Below are positions 52,398 through 60,412 of a DNA stretch of 64,000 nucleotides, one piece after another. Position 1 is the first letter of the stretch. Every line of letters begins with the position of its first letter. Made by a program: the position numbers and the translations under genes. A model generated the notes under the pieces. The model saw nothing but the letters and a program-made list of their open reading frames with translations, searched no databases and was not told the DNA's origin. The stretch comes from Selenomonadaceae bacterium (GTDB taxonomy: Bacteria; Bacillota; Negativicutes; Selenomonadales; Selenomonadaceae): positions 1-64,000 of the forward strand of contig JAUNIB010000003.1 in the NCBI GenBank assembly GCA_030523645.1. Direction: 5' to 3'.

Positions 52398-53732
52398 ATG
52401 AGCATTGTCGGAATTGTTGCCGAGTACAACCCCTTTCACAACGGCCACCGCTACCAGCTTCAGGAAGTCCGCCGCCGACTCGGCGATGTCCCAATCATCA
52501 CCGCCATGAGCGGTGACTTCACCCAGAGAGGCGAAGCCGCCATTGCCGACAAATGGACCCGGGCCCGCTGGGCCGTCGACGGCGGCGTGAGTCTACTGCT
52601 GGAGCTGCCGACAGTCTTCGCACTCCGCAGCGCTCAGAGCTTTGCCGCCGGAGGTGTGAGGCTCCTGGCCGCCGCCGGGGCCGATACCATTGCTTTCGGT
52701 GCAGAAACAGACAACCTGCCCCTATTGCAGAATATCGCCGCCCTCAGCAGCGACGAAACAATCACCGGACTGCTGAAATCACGACTGAAAACCGGCCGCT
52801 CCTATGCCTCCGCCATCAGCCAGCTGCTGCAGGAAAAAATTGGCAGCAGCTATCCTGCGGAAAATATTGAGGAAGTCATAAAATCGCCAAACAACATTTT
52901 GGCTATTCAGTACCTCCGAGCTATAAATAAATATGCGCCAAAGCTGCAGCCGCTTCTCATTCATCGGGAGGGCGCCGGATACCATCAGGAGGAAGTCGGT
53001 CATCTGAACAGTGAAGCCGTAGCCGGAGCCTCCGCCATCCGAAAGGCTCTGCAGTCAGCAGGTGCCTTTGACCCGGAGATAATGCAGGCTATGCCCTCTC
53101 CTGTCGCCGATGAACTTCTCAGGCTGAAAGAGCGGGACGCTCTGGCTGATACTGCATTGCTTTTCCCGGCTATTCTTGGCCGTCTGCTGCCCATGACTGC
53201 CGGCGAACTTTCCCGTCTGCACGGCGTAGGCGAGGGACTGGAAAATCTCCTGTGGGCTGCTCTCCGAGATACTGGGGTCAACAGTCTTTCTTCGCTTATC
53301 GGTTCGCTGAAGTCAAAGCGCTATCCCTACACACGGCTGTCCCGCCTGATGATTGCCGCCCTGCTGAACATCACCGAGGAAGCTGTCAGCCGCTTTGACG
53401 AGAGCGGTCCCCTGTATTTCCGTCCCCTGGCCTTTGACGAAAAAGGACGGCAAATACTTGCCGTCCTTCGTGATAAATATCGGGATGAGGGAAATAACGA
53501 AAATGCCCTGCCGGTAATAACCTCCGTGAAGGATTTCCTGCCTCGTCTTGCTCAGCGGGGAGCCGCCGAGGCAAAGCCGCTGACGCTCCTGCAGGAAATG
53601 CTGGCACTTGATATGCTGGCGGCAGAAATATGGAGTCTTTCTCTGCCGGCAGCAGGCAGAAGCAATATTGTCCCAGAGACTAAAGCAAAATTACACTATC
53701 GACAATCTCCATTTAATAAAAGTATTTTATGA
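52398..53732 (+). CDS. tmcAL: tRNA(Met) cytidine acetate ligase (TmcAL/YlbM)
   Basis: 444-residue nucleotidyltransferase-like enzyme that makes N4-acetylcytidine at the wobble base of elongator tRNA-Met, using acetate and ATP. The N-terminal HxGH motif is AEYNPFHNGHRYQLQ; ITAMSGDFTQRGEAAIADKWTRA and LELPTVFALRSAQSFAAGGV follow, all family signatures. Middle: IAFGAETD and KSPNNILAIQYLRAI. C-terminal tail less conserved. Start supported by GGAAAGG. An adjoining family B hairpin acts as terminator. Confidence 0.93.
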   Translation: MSIVGIVAEYNPFHNGHRYQLQEVRRRLGDVPIITAMSGDFTQRGEAAIADKWTRARWAVDGGVSLLLELPTVFALRSAQSFAAGGVRLLAAAGADTIAFGAETDNLPLLQNIAALSSDETITGLLKSRLKTGRSYASAISQLLQEKIGSSYPAENIEEVIKSPNNILAIQYLRAINKYAPKLQPLLIHREGAGYHQEEVGHLNSEAVAGASAIRKALQSAGAFDPEIMQAMPSPVADELLRLKERDALADTALLFPAILGRLLPMTAGELSRLHGVGEGLENLLWAALRDTGVNSLSSLIGSLKSKRYPYTRLSRLMIAALLNITEEAVSRFDESGPLYFRPLAFDEKGRQILAVLRDKYRDEGNNENALPVITSVKDFLPRLAQRGAAEAKPLTLLQEMLALDMLAAEIWSLSLPAAGRSNIVPETKAKLHYRQSPFNKSIL

Positions 53733-53769
53733 TGAAAAAGACGGAGAAGCCGTCTATACCTTAATATAA

Positions 53770-53850
53770 AAGCCCCGTGAATATAATTCGTAAGAAAACC
53801 GTTTATCTGTGCAAGCGTGTTTTCGCCGAATTCTATTCACGGGGTCGTTT
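53770..53850. repeat. Family B hairpin serving as terminator
   Basis: CCCCGTGAATATAATTCG (from 53773) pairs with CGAATTCTATTCACGGGG (to 53844), enclosing GTAAGAAAACC / GTGTTTTCG. T-rich sequence on the plus strand (GTTTTTATTT) and A-rich on the other allow use as a terminator between the convergent tmcAL and secreted-protein genes. Confidence 0.7.
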
Positions 53851-53854
53851 TTAT

Positions 53855-54715
53855 TTATTCAGCCTTCGCCGGCAAGGGCATTGGGCGATGAACTTCTCCC
53901 TTCTGTCCCTTGCGATGGAAGTTATTGTCATGATTCCACGCTTTACGCATTTCATCGCGGAACGCTTTCTCATCAACATTGTGAGCCTTAGCTACATCCT
54001 TCCAGGTGTTGTTGGTCTTCTTTTCCTTCAGGAGACTCTTCACATTGGTATTGGACAGCTTGGAAATTACGGATGCCATGTAGATATCCTTAGGCTGGTA
54101 TCCGTCATTCAGGAGGTTCTTTACTTCCTTCTTATCCATGGTCAGCTTTTCTGCCATCCAGCCGGTCATGACATCGGTTCTTACTTCCTTCATCATCTCC
54201 GGTGATACCCGCATTGCAGCCTCTACATCACGCCATGTATTCTCGGCGGTCTTGCGGCGGATAACCAGTGCAAAGGGCTGGTTGGATGCCTTGGCAACGA
54301 CGGCGGCATGCATGACATCCCGGAAGTCACGCTTAGCATCGAAGGCTTCCTTTATCTCTTTTGCATCGAGGCCGAAGGTCTTTGCCATTTTCTCGGCTGC
54401 CACCTTGCGGTCAAACTTGTGCTGCTTCCATTCCCTTCTGGCCGCACCTTCTCCCCTGTGTCCAGGGCCTCCATGGCGATGACCGTTGGCCCCGGGGCCC
54501 TGCTGATCATAGCAGCCGGCTCCGTCTCCTCTGCCGTAGCCTCGTCCTTCACCGCGGCAGCCTTCCCAGTTTCCGCCGCATTCATCATTGTACATAGGGC
54601 CGGCAGCGGCGAAAGACGGATTAGCAGACCAGACAGTGGCAGTGCTTCCGATAGCGAAGGCTCCCAGCAAAGCAGCTGCCATAATCTTCTTGATGTTCAT
54701 GTTCTTAATCTCCAT
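53855..54715 (-). CDS. Secreted protein with a duplicated helical domain
   Basis: 286 residues from ATG 54715 (AGGAG 9 nt upstream). A signal peptide (KIMAAALLGAFAIGSTATVWSANPSFA) is followed by a Gly/His/Arg-rich stretch (about 45-95, GPGANGHRHGGPGHRGEG). Then come two copies of a helical unit of about 70 residues: MAKTFGLDAKEIKEAF...FRDVMHAAVVAKAS...TWRDVEAAMRVSPEMMKEVR, and MAEKLTMDKKEVKNLL...PKDIYMASVISKLS...TWKDVAKAHNVDEKAFRDEM. No family recognised; the His/Gly stretch suggests metal or polymer contact. Monocistronic. Confidence 0.75.
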   Translation of the reverse strand: MEIKNMNIKKIMAAALLGAFAIGSTATVWSANPSFAAAGPMYNDECGGNWEGCRGEGRGYGRGDGAGCYDQQGPGANGHRHGGPGHRGEGAARREWKQHKFDRKVAAEKMAKTFGLDAKEIKEAFDAKRDFRDVMHAAVVAKASNQPFALVIRRKTAENTWRDVEAAMRVSPEMMKEVRTDVMTGWMAEKLTMDKKEVKNLLNDGYQPKDIYMASVISKLSNTNVKSLLKEKKTNNTWKDVAKAHNVDEKAFRDEMRKAWNHDNNFHRKGQKGEVHRPMPLPAKAE

Positions 54716-54825
54716 TTTAATCAGCTCCTGTTCTCTGTTAAGCAGTTCGGATTTATCTTGGCTATAATATAACCTGTCAAAATTAGAAAACAAGAGCGGA
54801 TTCATTAAAGATACATTAAGAAATT

Positions 54826-54874
54826 ACCCCTCAGTCGCCTGTGGCGACAGCTCCCCTGCAAGGGGAGCCTTCCT
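54826..54874. repeat. Family A repeat, single arm
   Basis: ACCCCTCAGTCGCCTGTGGCGACAGCTCCCCTGCAAGGGGAGCCTT: one complete arm without its partner, next to a family B copy. Confidence 0.72.
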
Positions 54875-54887
54875 TAATTTAGAAAAA

Positions 54888-55148
54888 GGCGTAATACCTT
54901 CTGTAAGAAAACCGTTTATACACGCCGGTACTTAGCGACCTGCGAGTAAGACTAACTCACTTAATAAGTCCGAGCAAAGCGAAGGGCGAATTTAGTGAGT
55001 GTCATGCATGCGACCTTAGCGATTGCCGAGTGTAACGATGGCAGAGCTTAGGGAGTCTCAAAGCATATGAAGCAGGAGCTTATGTACCGTTGCGTGGATA
55101 ACCGAGCGCAAGCGTGTTTTCGTCAGATGGTATTACGGTTATGTAGAC
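54888..55148. repeat. Family B repeat enlarged by a nested insertion
   Basis: Ends are AATACCTTCTGTAAGAAAACCG and GTGTTTTCGTCAGATGGTATT. The core GGTACTTAGCGACCTGCGAGTAAG (like 9.45 kb) is interrupted by about 110 bp (roughly 54953-55062) before CATATGAAGCAGGAGCTTATGTACC resumes. The insert begins ACTCACTTAATAAGTCCGAGC and contains CGAATTTAGTGAGTG, shared with the insert at 262-335. 54716-55189 contains no gene. Confidence 0.72.
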
Positions 55149-55189
55149 GAAAAAAGAGAGCAGCCTAATTGAACTGCTCTCTTTTAATT

Positions 55190-56269
55190 TTAGTCGTTCT
55201 CGCGGTACCAGAAGGGGCGAAGCAGCTTGACGGCTGCAGTATCACCGACCTCCGGGCCGGGGTCACGGCGGCCTTTCTGGATGCGCATCAGCTGATCGCC
55301 CATTTTGAGCTGATAGTCGATTATCTCACCCAGATATGCCTTACGGGTTACGACGCCCTTGATAGCCTCCGGCTCGTCAGCGGAAACGAAGTCGATTTCC
55401 GACGGACGGCTGGCCAGGGACAAGGTTCCTTCACCCTTAAGTGTATCGGGAATAGCCCAATGCTTCGGAATGACGGAGCCGCCGGCAATAGCCGCATTGC
55501 CGTTATCGTTGCCAACCTGCAGGAAGTTGGACAGACCGATGAAGCTGAATACGAATTTATTGGCCGGGTGATTGTAAATATTCAGCGGCGTATCAATCTG
55601 CTGTACCACACCCAGCTTCATGACAAGGATTCTGTCGGACAGAGCCATTGCCTCGGACTGGTCATGCGTTACATAGATGATGGAGAAGCCGTACTTCTGC
55701 TGCAGGTCTTTAATCTCGAAGCGCATTTCTTCACGGAGATGCGGGTCAAGAGAGGACAGGGGCTCGTCCAGGAGCATTACATCCGGATTGATTGCCAGCG
55801 CACGAGCCAGCGCCACGCGCTGCTTGCCGCCGCCGGAGAGGAAGTCCGGAGACTCATCCTTTACCTTCAGCAGGTTGGTTGCACGGAGAGCGTCCGTAGT
55901 ACGGCGGTCTATCTCCCCTGCATCAATGTTTCTGATGCGGAGGGGGAAGGCAACATTCTCATAAACAGAGAGGTGCGGCCAGACAGCAAATGCCTGGAAA
56001 ACCATACCGAAATTGCGCTTCTCGGGGGGGAGATAATGATTTTTCTTCGGAGAGGAAAGCAGGTTGTCGCCAACCCAAACTTCACCCTCGGAAAGGTCTT
56101 CGAAGCCTGCAACCATACGGAGAGTGGTGGTCTTGCCGCAGCCGGAGGGGCCAAGCATGGAGAAGCACTCACCCTTGCCGATGTTGTAGGAAAGGTTATC
56201 GACGGCGGTAACATCGCCGAAGCGCTTTGTCACATTGACGAGGCGTACATATTCAGAATTTGAAGCCAT
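55190..56269 (-). CDS. ABC importer ATPase with altered signature motif
   Basis: About 359 residues, family of FbpC/PotA. Walker A MLGPSGCGKTTTLRMVAG, Q-loop GMVFQAFAVWPHL, Walker B DVMLLDEPLSSLDPHLR, His switch VTHDQSEAM, and a C-terminal regulatory TOBE domain (about 245-359). The ABC signature reads FLSGGGKQRVALARAL, with G where LSGGQ has Q. I start at ATG 56269 with AGGTGAG upstream; an alternative GTG at 56278 overlaps the permease gene. Third gene after a paralogous ATPase and the shared permease, so the pair may form a hetero-dimer. Confidence 0.88.
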   Translation of the reverse strand: MASNSEYVRLVNVTKRFGDVTAVDNLSYNIGKGECFSMLGPSGCGKTTTLRMVAGFEDLSEGEVWVGDNLLSSPKKNHYLPPEKRNFGMVFQAFAVWPHLSVYENVAFPLRIRNIDAGEIDRRTTDALRATNLLKVKDESPDFLSGGGKQRVALARALAINPDVMLLDEPLSSLDPHLREEMRFEIKDLQQKYGFSIIYVTHDQSEAMALSDRILVMKLGVVQQIDTPLNIYNHPANKFVFSFIGLSNFLQVGNDNGNAAIAGGSVIPKHWAIPDTLKGEGTLSLASRPSEIDFVSADEPEAIKGVVTRKAYLGEIIDYQLKMGDQLMRIQKGRRDPGPEVGDTAAVKLLRPFWYREND

Positions 56270-56270
56270 G

Positions 56271-57971
56271 TTACTCACCTGCCTTCTTAGTCATTTTGTT
56301 AATAATGGTCTGACCCACGACGATGAGGATGAGGGCAATACCGGCAAGAGCTGCCGAGATAACGGTCTCACCGTCTTCGTTCAGGGTGTAGATAGCAACA
56401 CCGATGGTACGGGTAGTCGGCGCATAGAGCATGATGGATACGGTCAGCTCGCGGAGTGCCGGCAGGAAGATAAGGAAGAAGGCTGCGAACATACCCGGCC
56501 GAACCAGCGGAATAACGACATCCCGCAGGGACTGCCACATGGTTGCACCACAGGAACGGGCCGCCTCTACAAGAGAGTCATGCACCTGCTCCAGCGCTGC
56601 GGAGTTTGCCTTCAGAGAGAAGGCCATGTAGCGGGCGATGTAAGCAACGAGGATTATCCATACAGTGTTGTAGATATTGATACCGAACTGGCCGCTCCAT
56701 GCGAGGATAACGCCGAGAGCAATAACGGAGCCCGGTACAGAGAAGGGCAGCATGCCGAGGAATTCAAGAATACCCTTGCCGCGAACCTTCATCTTGACAA
56801 TAACATAGGAAATCATTACACCGGCAAACATGGTGATGATTGCCGCTACGAAGCCCAGCCATACGCTATTGAAGATTGCATCCTTGGTAACCTGATATTC
56901 AAAGAGGATGAACTTGTAGTTATCAAGGGAGAGATTCTCCAGCGTGAAGGGCAGACCGTAGGTGGACAAACCGCCGACCAGGAAGATAACAACTGTCGGC
57001 AGGATGATGGTGAAGCCGATGTAGAGGAAGCAGAAAATCAGGAGCGGCCAGCGCAGACCGCGGAGCTTCAGCTCCATGGGGCGGAAGGACTTACCGCCGA
57101 TAATCTGATAGTGGCCGGAGCCGAGGATTTTCCGCTGGGCCCAGATGATGAGCGCCGCACTGATAACGAGGACGGTAGCCAGAATAGTACCGGTACGAAT
57201 GGAAGCAAAGCTGCCGCCGGACTGGTGGATACGCTCATATATCAGGGTGGGGATGTTGTAGATGCCGTTCTCAATACCCAATACTGCTACAGTACCGAAG
57301 TGGGCCATAGAGTAGAGCATGATGAGCAGTGCACCGGAAAGAATGGATGGCATTACCAGCGGAATAGTAATCTTGCGGGTAATGGTGAACAGGCCGGCAC
57401 CGGAGATACGGGCGGATTCCTCCAGAGTGGGGTCCATACGCTCAAGAGCTCCGCAGACCTGAATGAATACGAAGGGGAACAGATACATTATCTCAACGGC
57501 ACTGATGCCGTAGTAGGTGTAGATATTGAAAATTGGGCCGTCAAAGCCGAAATTCTCAATGAAGAAGCGGTTGATGAAGCCCGCATTCGGAGAAAGAAGC
57601 ATCTTCCAGGCCAAAGCTCCGATAAAGGACGGAAGCATGAAGGGAACAAGGAACATACTCTTCATGAAGGACTTATAGGGCAAGTCGGTGCGGGTAACCA
57701 GCCAGGCGAAGAAGGTACCGACAATGGTGGAACCAACTGTGGTACCGCCGGCAATGATTAAGGAGTTAATCAAAGCCTGGAATATTTCTTCCTCTTCCCA
57801 TAGCACCTTAATGGCATTGGCAAACTCGAAGTGATCCTCGACCCAGACGGCATTGAAGAATATCAGCAGTACCGGGAAGGCAACGACGATTACCAGAATG
57901 GCAATGGATATAAAGAGAATAATCTGAGCAACACCGAAGGAGCTGCCGCTGTTTTTCACTGTGCCGTTCAT
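56271..57971 (-). CDS. Fused Fe(III)-type ABC permease (FbpB-like)
   Basis: 566-residue inner-membrane protein with two BPD_transp_1 halves and about 12 helices. Coupling loops are in EESARISGAGLFTITRKITIPLVMPSILSGALL (first half) and EAARSCGATMWQSLRDVVIPLVRPGMFAAFF (second half). FbpB permeases import Fe(III) delivered by FbpA. Start overlaps the upstream ATPase stop by 4 bp. The single-chain, two-half form with two different ATPases suggests each half is served by its own ATPase. Confidence 0.9.
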   Translation of the reverse strand: MNGTVKNSGSSFGVAQIILFISIAILVIVVAFPVLLIFFNAVWVEDHFEFANAIKVLWEEEEIFQALINSLIIAGGTTVGSTIVGTFFAWLVTRTDLPYKSFMKSMFLVPFMLPSFIGALAWKMLLSPNAGFINRFFIENFGFDGPIFNIYTYYGISAVEIMYLFPFVFIQVCGALERMDPTLEESARISGAGLFTITRKITIPLVMPSILSGALLIMLYSMAHFGTVAVLGIENGIYNIPTLIYERIHQSGGSFASIRTGTILATVLVISAALIIWAQRKILGSGHYQIIGGKSFRPMELKLRGLRWPLLIFCFLYIGFTIILPTVVIFLVGGLSTYGLPFTLENLSLDNYKFILFEYQVTKDAIFNSVWLGFVAAIITMFAGVMISYVIVKMKVRGKGILEFLGMLPFSVPGSVIALGVILAWSGQFGINIYNTVWIILVAYIARYMAFSLKANSAALEQVHDSLVEAARSCGATMWQSLRDVVIPLVRPGMFAAFFLIFLPALRELTVSIMLYAPTTRTIGVAIYTLNEDGETVISAALAGIALILIVVGQTIINKMTKKAGE

Positions 57972-59074
57972 TCGAGAATCGCCCCCTTCAGTTTCTCTGC
58001 TTCAAACCAGTGGAGGTCAAGGAAGCTGATGAAGCACTCGTCTCCTGCTTCAAAGAGGAGATTTTCACCGATGGCCCGGTGAGTTTCCAGATTTGTACGG
58101 AGAGTGGTGCCGTCAATCTCTACCAGATAGTCCATCATAGCGCCCAGGAAGTTGGCGCGGCGGATGACACCCTTCAGTGACTTGCCAGCCTCCGGAGTCC
58201 GGGAAATCCGTACATCGGAGGGACGGAAGCCTGCTACCCAGTCAACCACACCGGCCGGATTGTCCGGCTGCTGCCAGGGAACAACCTGATTGCCGGTACC
58301 GGCCAAATACTGACCGTTTTCCATGCGGGCATTCAGGAAGTTGGCAATACCCATGAAGCTGAATACGAAGGGATTGACCGGCTTCTCGAAGATTTCATAG
58401 GGAGTGCCAATCTGCTGAATAACACCTTCGTTATTCATGATGGCAACCCGGTCGGAAATGGCCAGACCGATTTCCTGATCGTGGGTAACATAGAGAACGG
58501 TTACGCCCAGCTTGCGCTGCAGCTCCTTAATCTCGAAGCGCATTTCCTCACGGAGATTGGCATCGAGGTTGGCGATAGGCTCATCAAGCAGAAGAAGGTT
58601 CGGCTTCGCTACCAGCGCACGAGCCAGCGCTACGCGCTGCTGCTGACCGCCGGACAGCTCGGAGGGATAGCGCTTCTCCAAGCCGCGCATAGCGACCAGA
58701 TCCACCATCTCCATGACCCGCTTCTCAGTTTCTTCCTTGGAGCACTTGGCGATTTTCAGGGGATAGGCAATATTATCAAAAACTGTCATGTGGGGCCATA
58801 CGGCATAATCCTGGAACACGACGCCAATGGCACGATTCTCCGGGGGAACATTGACATGCTCACCGGGATCTGATACCAGAGTCTCGTCGATGTACAGCTT
58901 GCCCTGATCCGGCACCTCAAAGCCGGCAATAAGGCGAAGCAGTACGGTCTTTCCGCAGCCGGACGGTCCCAGCAGGGTGAAGCACTCGCCTTTGTGAATG
59001 TCCAGAGTTAATTCATTCAGGACATGATGGTCGGCGTAGGCTTTTGACACACCCTCCACATGGATAAAATCCAT
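57968..59074 (-). CDS. ABC importer ATPase (FbpC-like, canonical)
   Basis: 368 residues. Walker A LLGPSGCGKTVLLRLIAGF, Q-loop GVVFQDYAVWPHM, canonical signature ELSGGQQQRVALARAL, Walker B NLLLLDEPIANLDANLR, His loop VTHDQEIGLAISDRV, then a TOBE-like C-terminal part (about 240-368). It energises uptake through the fused permease, whose ATG overlaps its stop. A hairpin terminator separates it from the binding-protein gene upstream. Confidence 0.9.
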   Translation of the reverse strand: MDFIHVEGVSKAYADHHVLNELTLDIHKGECFTLLGPSGCGKTVLLRLIAGFEVPDQGKLYIDETLVSDPGEHVNVPPENRAIGVVFQDYAVWPHMTVFDNIAYPLKIAKCSKEETEKRVMEMVDLVAMRGLEKRYPSELSGGQQQRVALARALVAKPNLLLLDEPIANLDANLREEMRFEIKELQRKLGVTVLYVTHDQEIGLAISDRVAIMNNEGVIQQIGTPYEIFEKPVNPFVFSFMGIANFLNARMENGQYLAGTGNQVVPWQQPDNPAGVVDWVAGFRPSDVRISRTPEAGKSLKGVIRRANFLGAMMDYLVEIDGTTLRTNLETHRAIGENLLFEAGDECFISFLDLHWFEAEKLKGAILE

Positions 59075-59161
59075 TTTGGGTACCTCCTATAAGAATTTCG
59101 CTGCCAATCGGCAAACAAAGGTTCACGAATATGAAATCGTACTTACTTTTTCTTTTTTGTT

Positions 59162-59199
59162 GAAAAAACAGCGACGGAACAATACTGTTCCGCCGCTGT
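59162..59199 (-). terminator. Internal terminator between binding protein and ATPase genes
   Basis: ACAGCG..CGGAACA pairs with TGTTCCG..CGCTGT (59168-59199) and the minus strand then has TTTTTT (59162-59167). It lies inside the operon and should let the binding protein be made in excess over the membrane complex. Confidence 0.8.
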
Positions 59200-59209
59200 G
59201 GTTTCGATC

Positions 59210-60253
59210 TTATTTCTTGCCGATAATCTCGGTGAACTGCTTGATCGTGTCAGCCTTCTTCGGCAGAATCTCGGTGTAGTTAACCTTGATACCGCGCTCA
59301 GCAGCATCCTTCGGAGTCGGCAGGCCGAACTTCTCAGGAACCTTTACATCGGAGCGAACAGGAATGGTGCCTTCGTTGGCAACAACCTGCTGAGCTTCCT
59401 TGCTGAGGAGGTAATCAACAAACTTCTTGGCGAGATCCATGTGCTGGCCACCCTTGAAGATAGCAACCGGGCTGGGTACTACCAGCAGTTCGGGCGGATA
59501 GCAGAGAGCGAGCTTTGCTCCCTTCTTAATCTTGCTGTTGGTGATGTAGTCTACGGCGAGGCTGGCGGAAAGCTCACCGGAAGAGGTGTCGTCGATAACC
59601 TGACCGGAACCCTTACCAATGCGGGTGCCATTGTCATGGAGCTTGTGGAAGAAATCCCAACCAAACTGCTTCTCGAGGAGAGCTACAGACATGTAGCTGG
59701 TGCCGGAGAGAGCCGGGTCAGCAATACCGAAAGCCTTGTTGTACTCAGGCTTGAGAAGATCGGACCACTGGGTCGGCTTCTCTTTAATCTTGGTGGTGTT
59801 GATAACGATACCGAGAGTACCGAGACGGGCAGCGGTGAAGCTTCCATCATAGTCATCAAACGGATTGATGAGCTCTTTCAGGTTGCTGGGCTTGTAGGTC
59901 TCGAGGATGCCTTCATTCTTCATAGAGTAGAAGTCAGGAACCTCACTGGTCCAGATAACATCGGCCAGAATCTTGCCGCTCTGACGCTCAGTAGCAATCT
60001 TGGCCATGAGCTTGCCGGCACCGGCAGACTGATAGTCTACATCTACGCCAGGGTTTGCCTTCTTGAAGCCTTCTACGATAGGTCCGATGAGGGATTCCTT
60101 CATGGACGTGTAGATGACCAGCTTCTTGCCGTTGTCAGCCGCAGCCTGTTTGCCAGAGCCGGAGCTCTGCTGTTTCGGGCCGCCGCCGCAGGCAGTCAGA
60201 AGCAGGGACAGCATTGCGATTGCAACGCACAGGAGAATGTTTTTCTTCTTCAT
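59210..60253 (-). CDS. Fe(III)-type ABC substrate-binding lipoprotein
   Basis: 347 residues; signal peptide ends at LLTAC, so Cys21 is lipidated. Mature part is a class of iron- or polyamine-type binding protein: KLVIYTSMKESLIGPIVEGFKKANPGVDVDYQSAGAGKLMAKIATERQSGKILADVIWTSEVPDFYSM. The usual Tyr residues near the C-terminal third that hold ferric iron (Y-Y in FbpA) are not obvious, so another substrate (putrescine, 2-aminoethylphosphonate) is possible. It is first in the unit, with a promoter at 60336-60364. Confidence 0.85.
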   Translation of the reverse strand: MKKKNILLCVAIAMLSLLLTACGGGPKQQSSGSGKQAAADNGKKLVIYTSMKESLIGPIVEGFKKANPGVDVDYQSAGAGKLMAKIATERQSGKILADVIWTSEVPDFYSMKNEGILETYKPSNLKELINPFDDYDGSFTAARLGTLGIVINTTKIKEKPTQWSDLLKPEYNKAFGIADPALSGTSYMSVALLEKQFGWDFFHKLHDNGTRIGKGSGQVIDDTSSGELSASLAVDYITNSKIKKGAKLALCYPPELLVVPSPVAIFKGGQHMDLAKKFVDYLLSKEAQQVVANEGTIPVRSDVKVPEKFGLPTPKDAAERGIKVNYTEILPKKADTIKQFTEIIGKK

Positions 60254-60335
60254 ACCTAAGTCACTCCTTAAAAATTTTACCGCTCCTCAGAAATCTCTCC
60301 GCCGAGACCTCTTCAGAGTCAAATTGCTTTACTAA

Positions 60336-60364
60336 AATATAGCAAAATCGACTAAAAAATACAA
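60336..60364 (-). promoter_or_regulatory. Promoter of the ABC importer operon
   Basis: TTGTAT (60359-60364) and TATATT (60336-60341) spaced 17 bp, with TGC before the -10 box. No Fur-like palindrome was recognised around it. Confidence 0.72.
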
Positions 60365-60412
60365 TATTCTAAGTGCATTTTCTGTGATTTTTGCAAAGAT
60401 TTTTCTGCTTTC

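Noticed and set aside
60254-60412. Fur box in front of the Fe(III)-type importer
   Set aside because: No GATAATGAT-like palindrome seen near the promoter, so iron control is not supported by the sequence.
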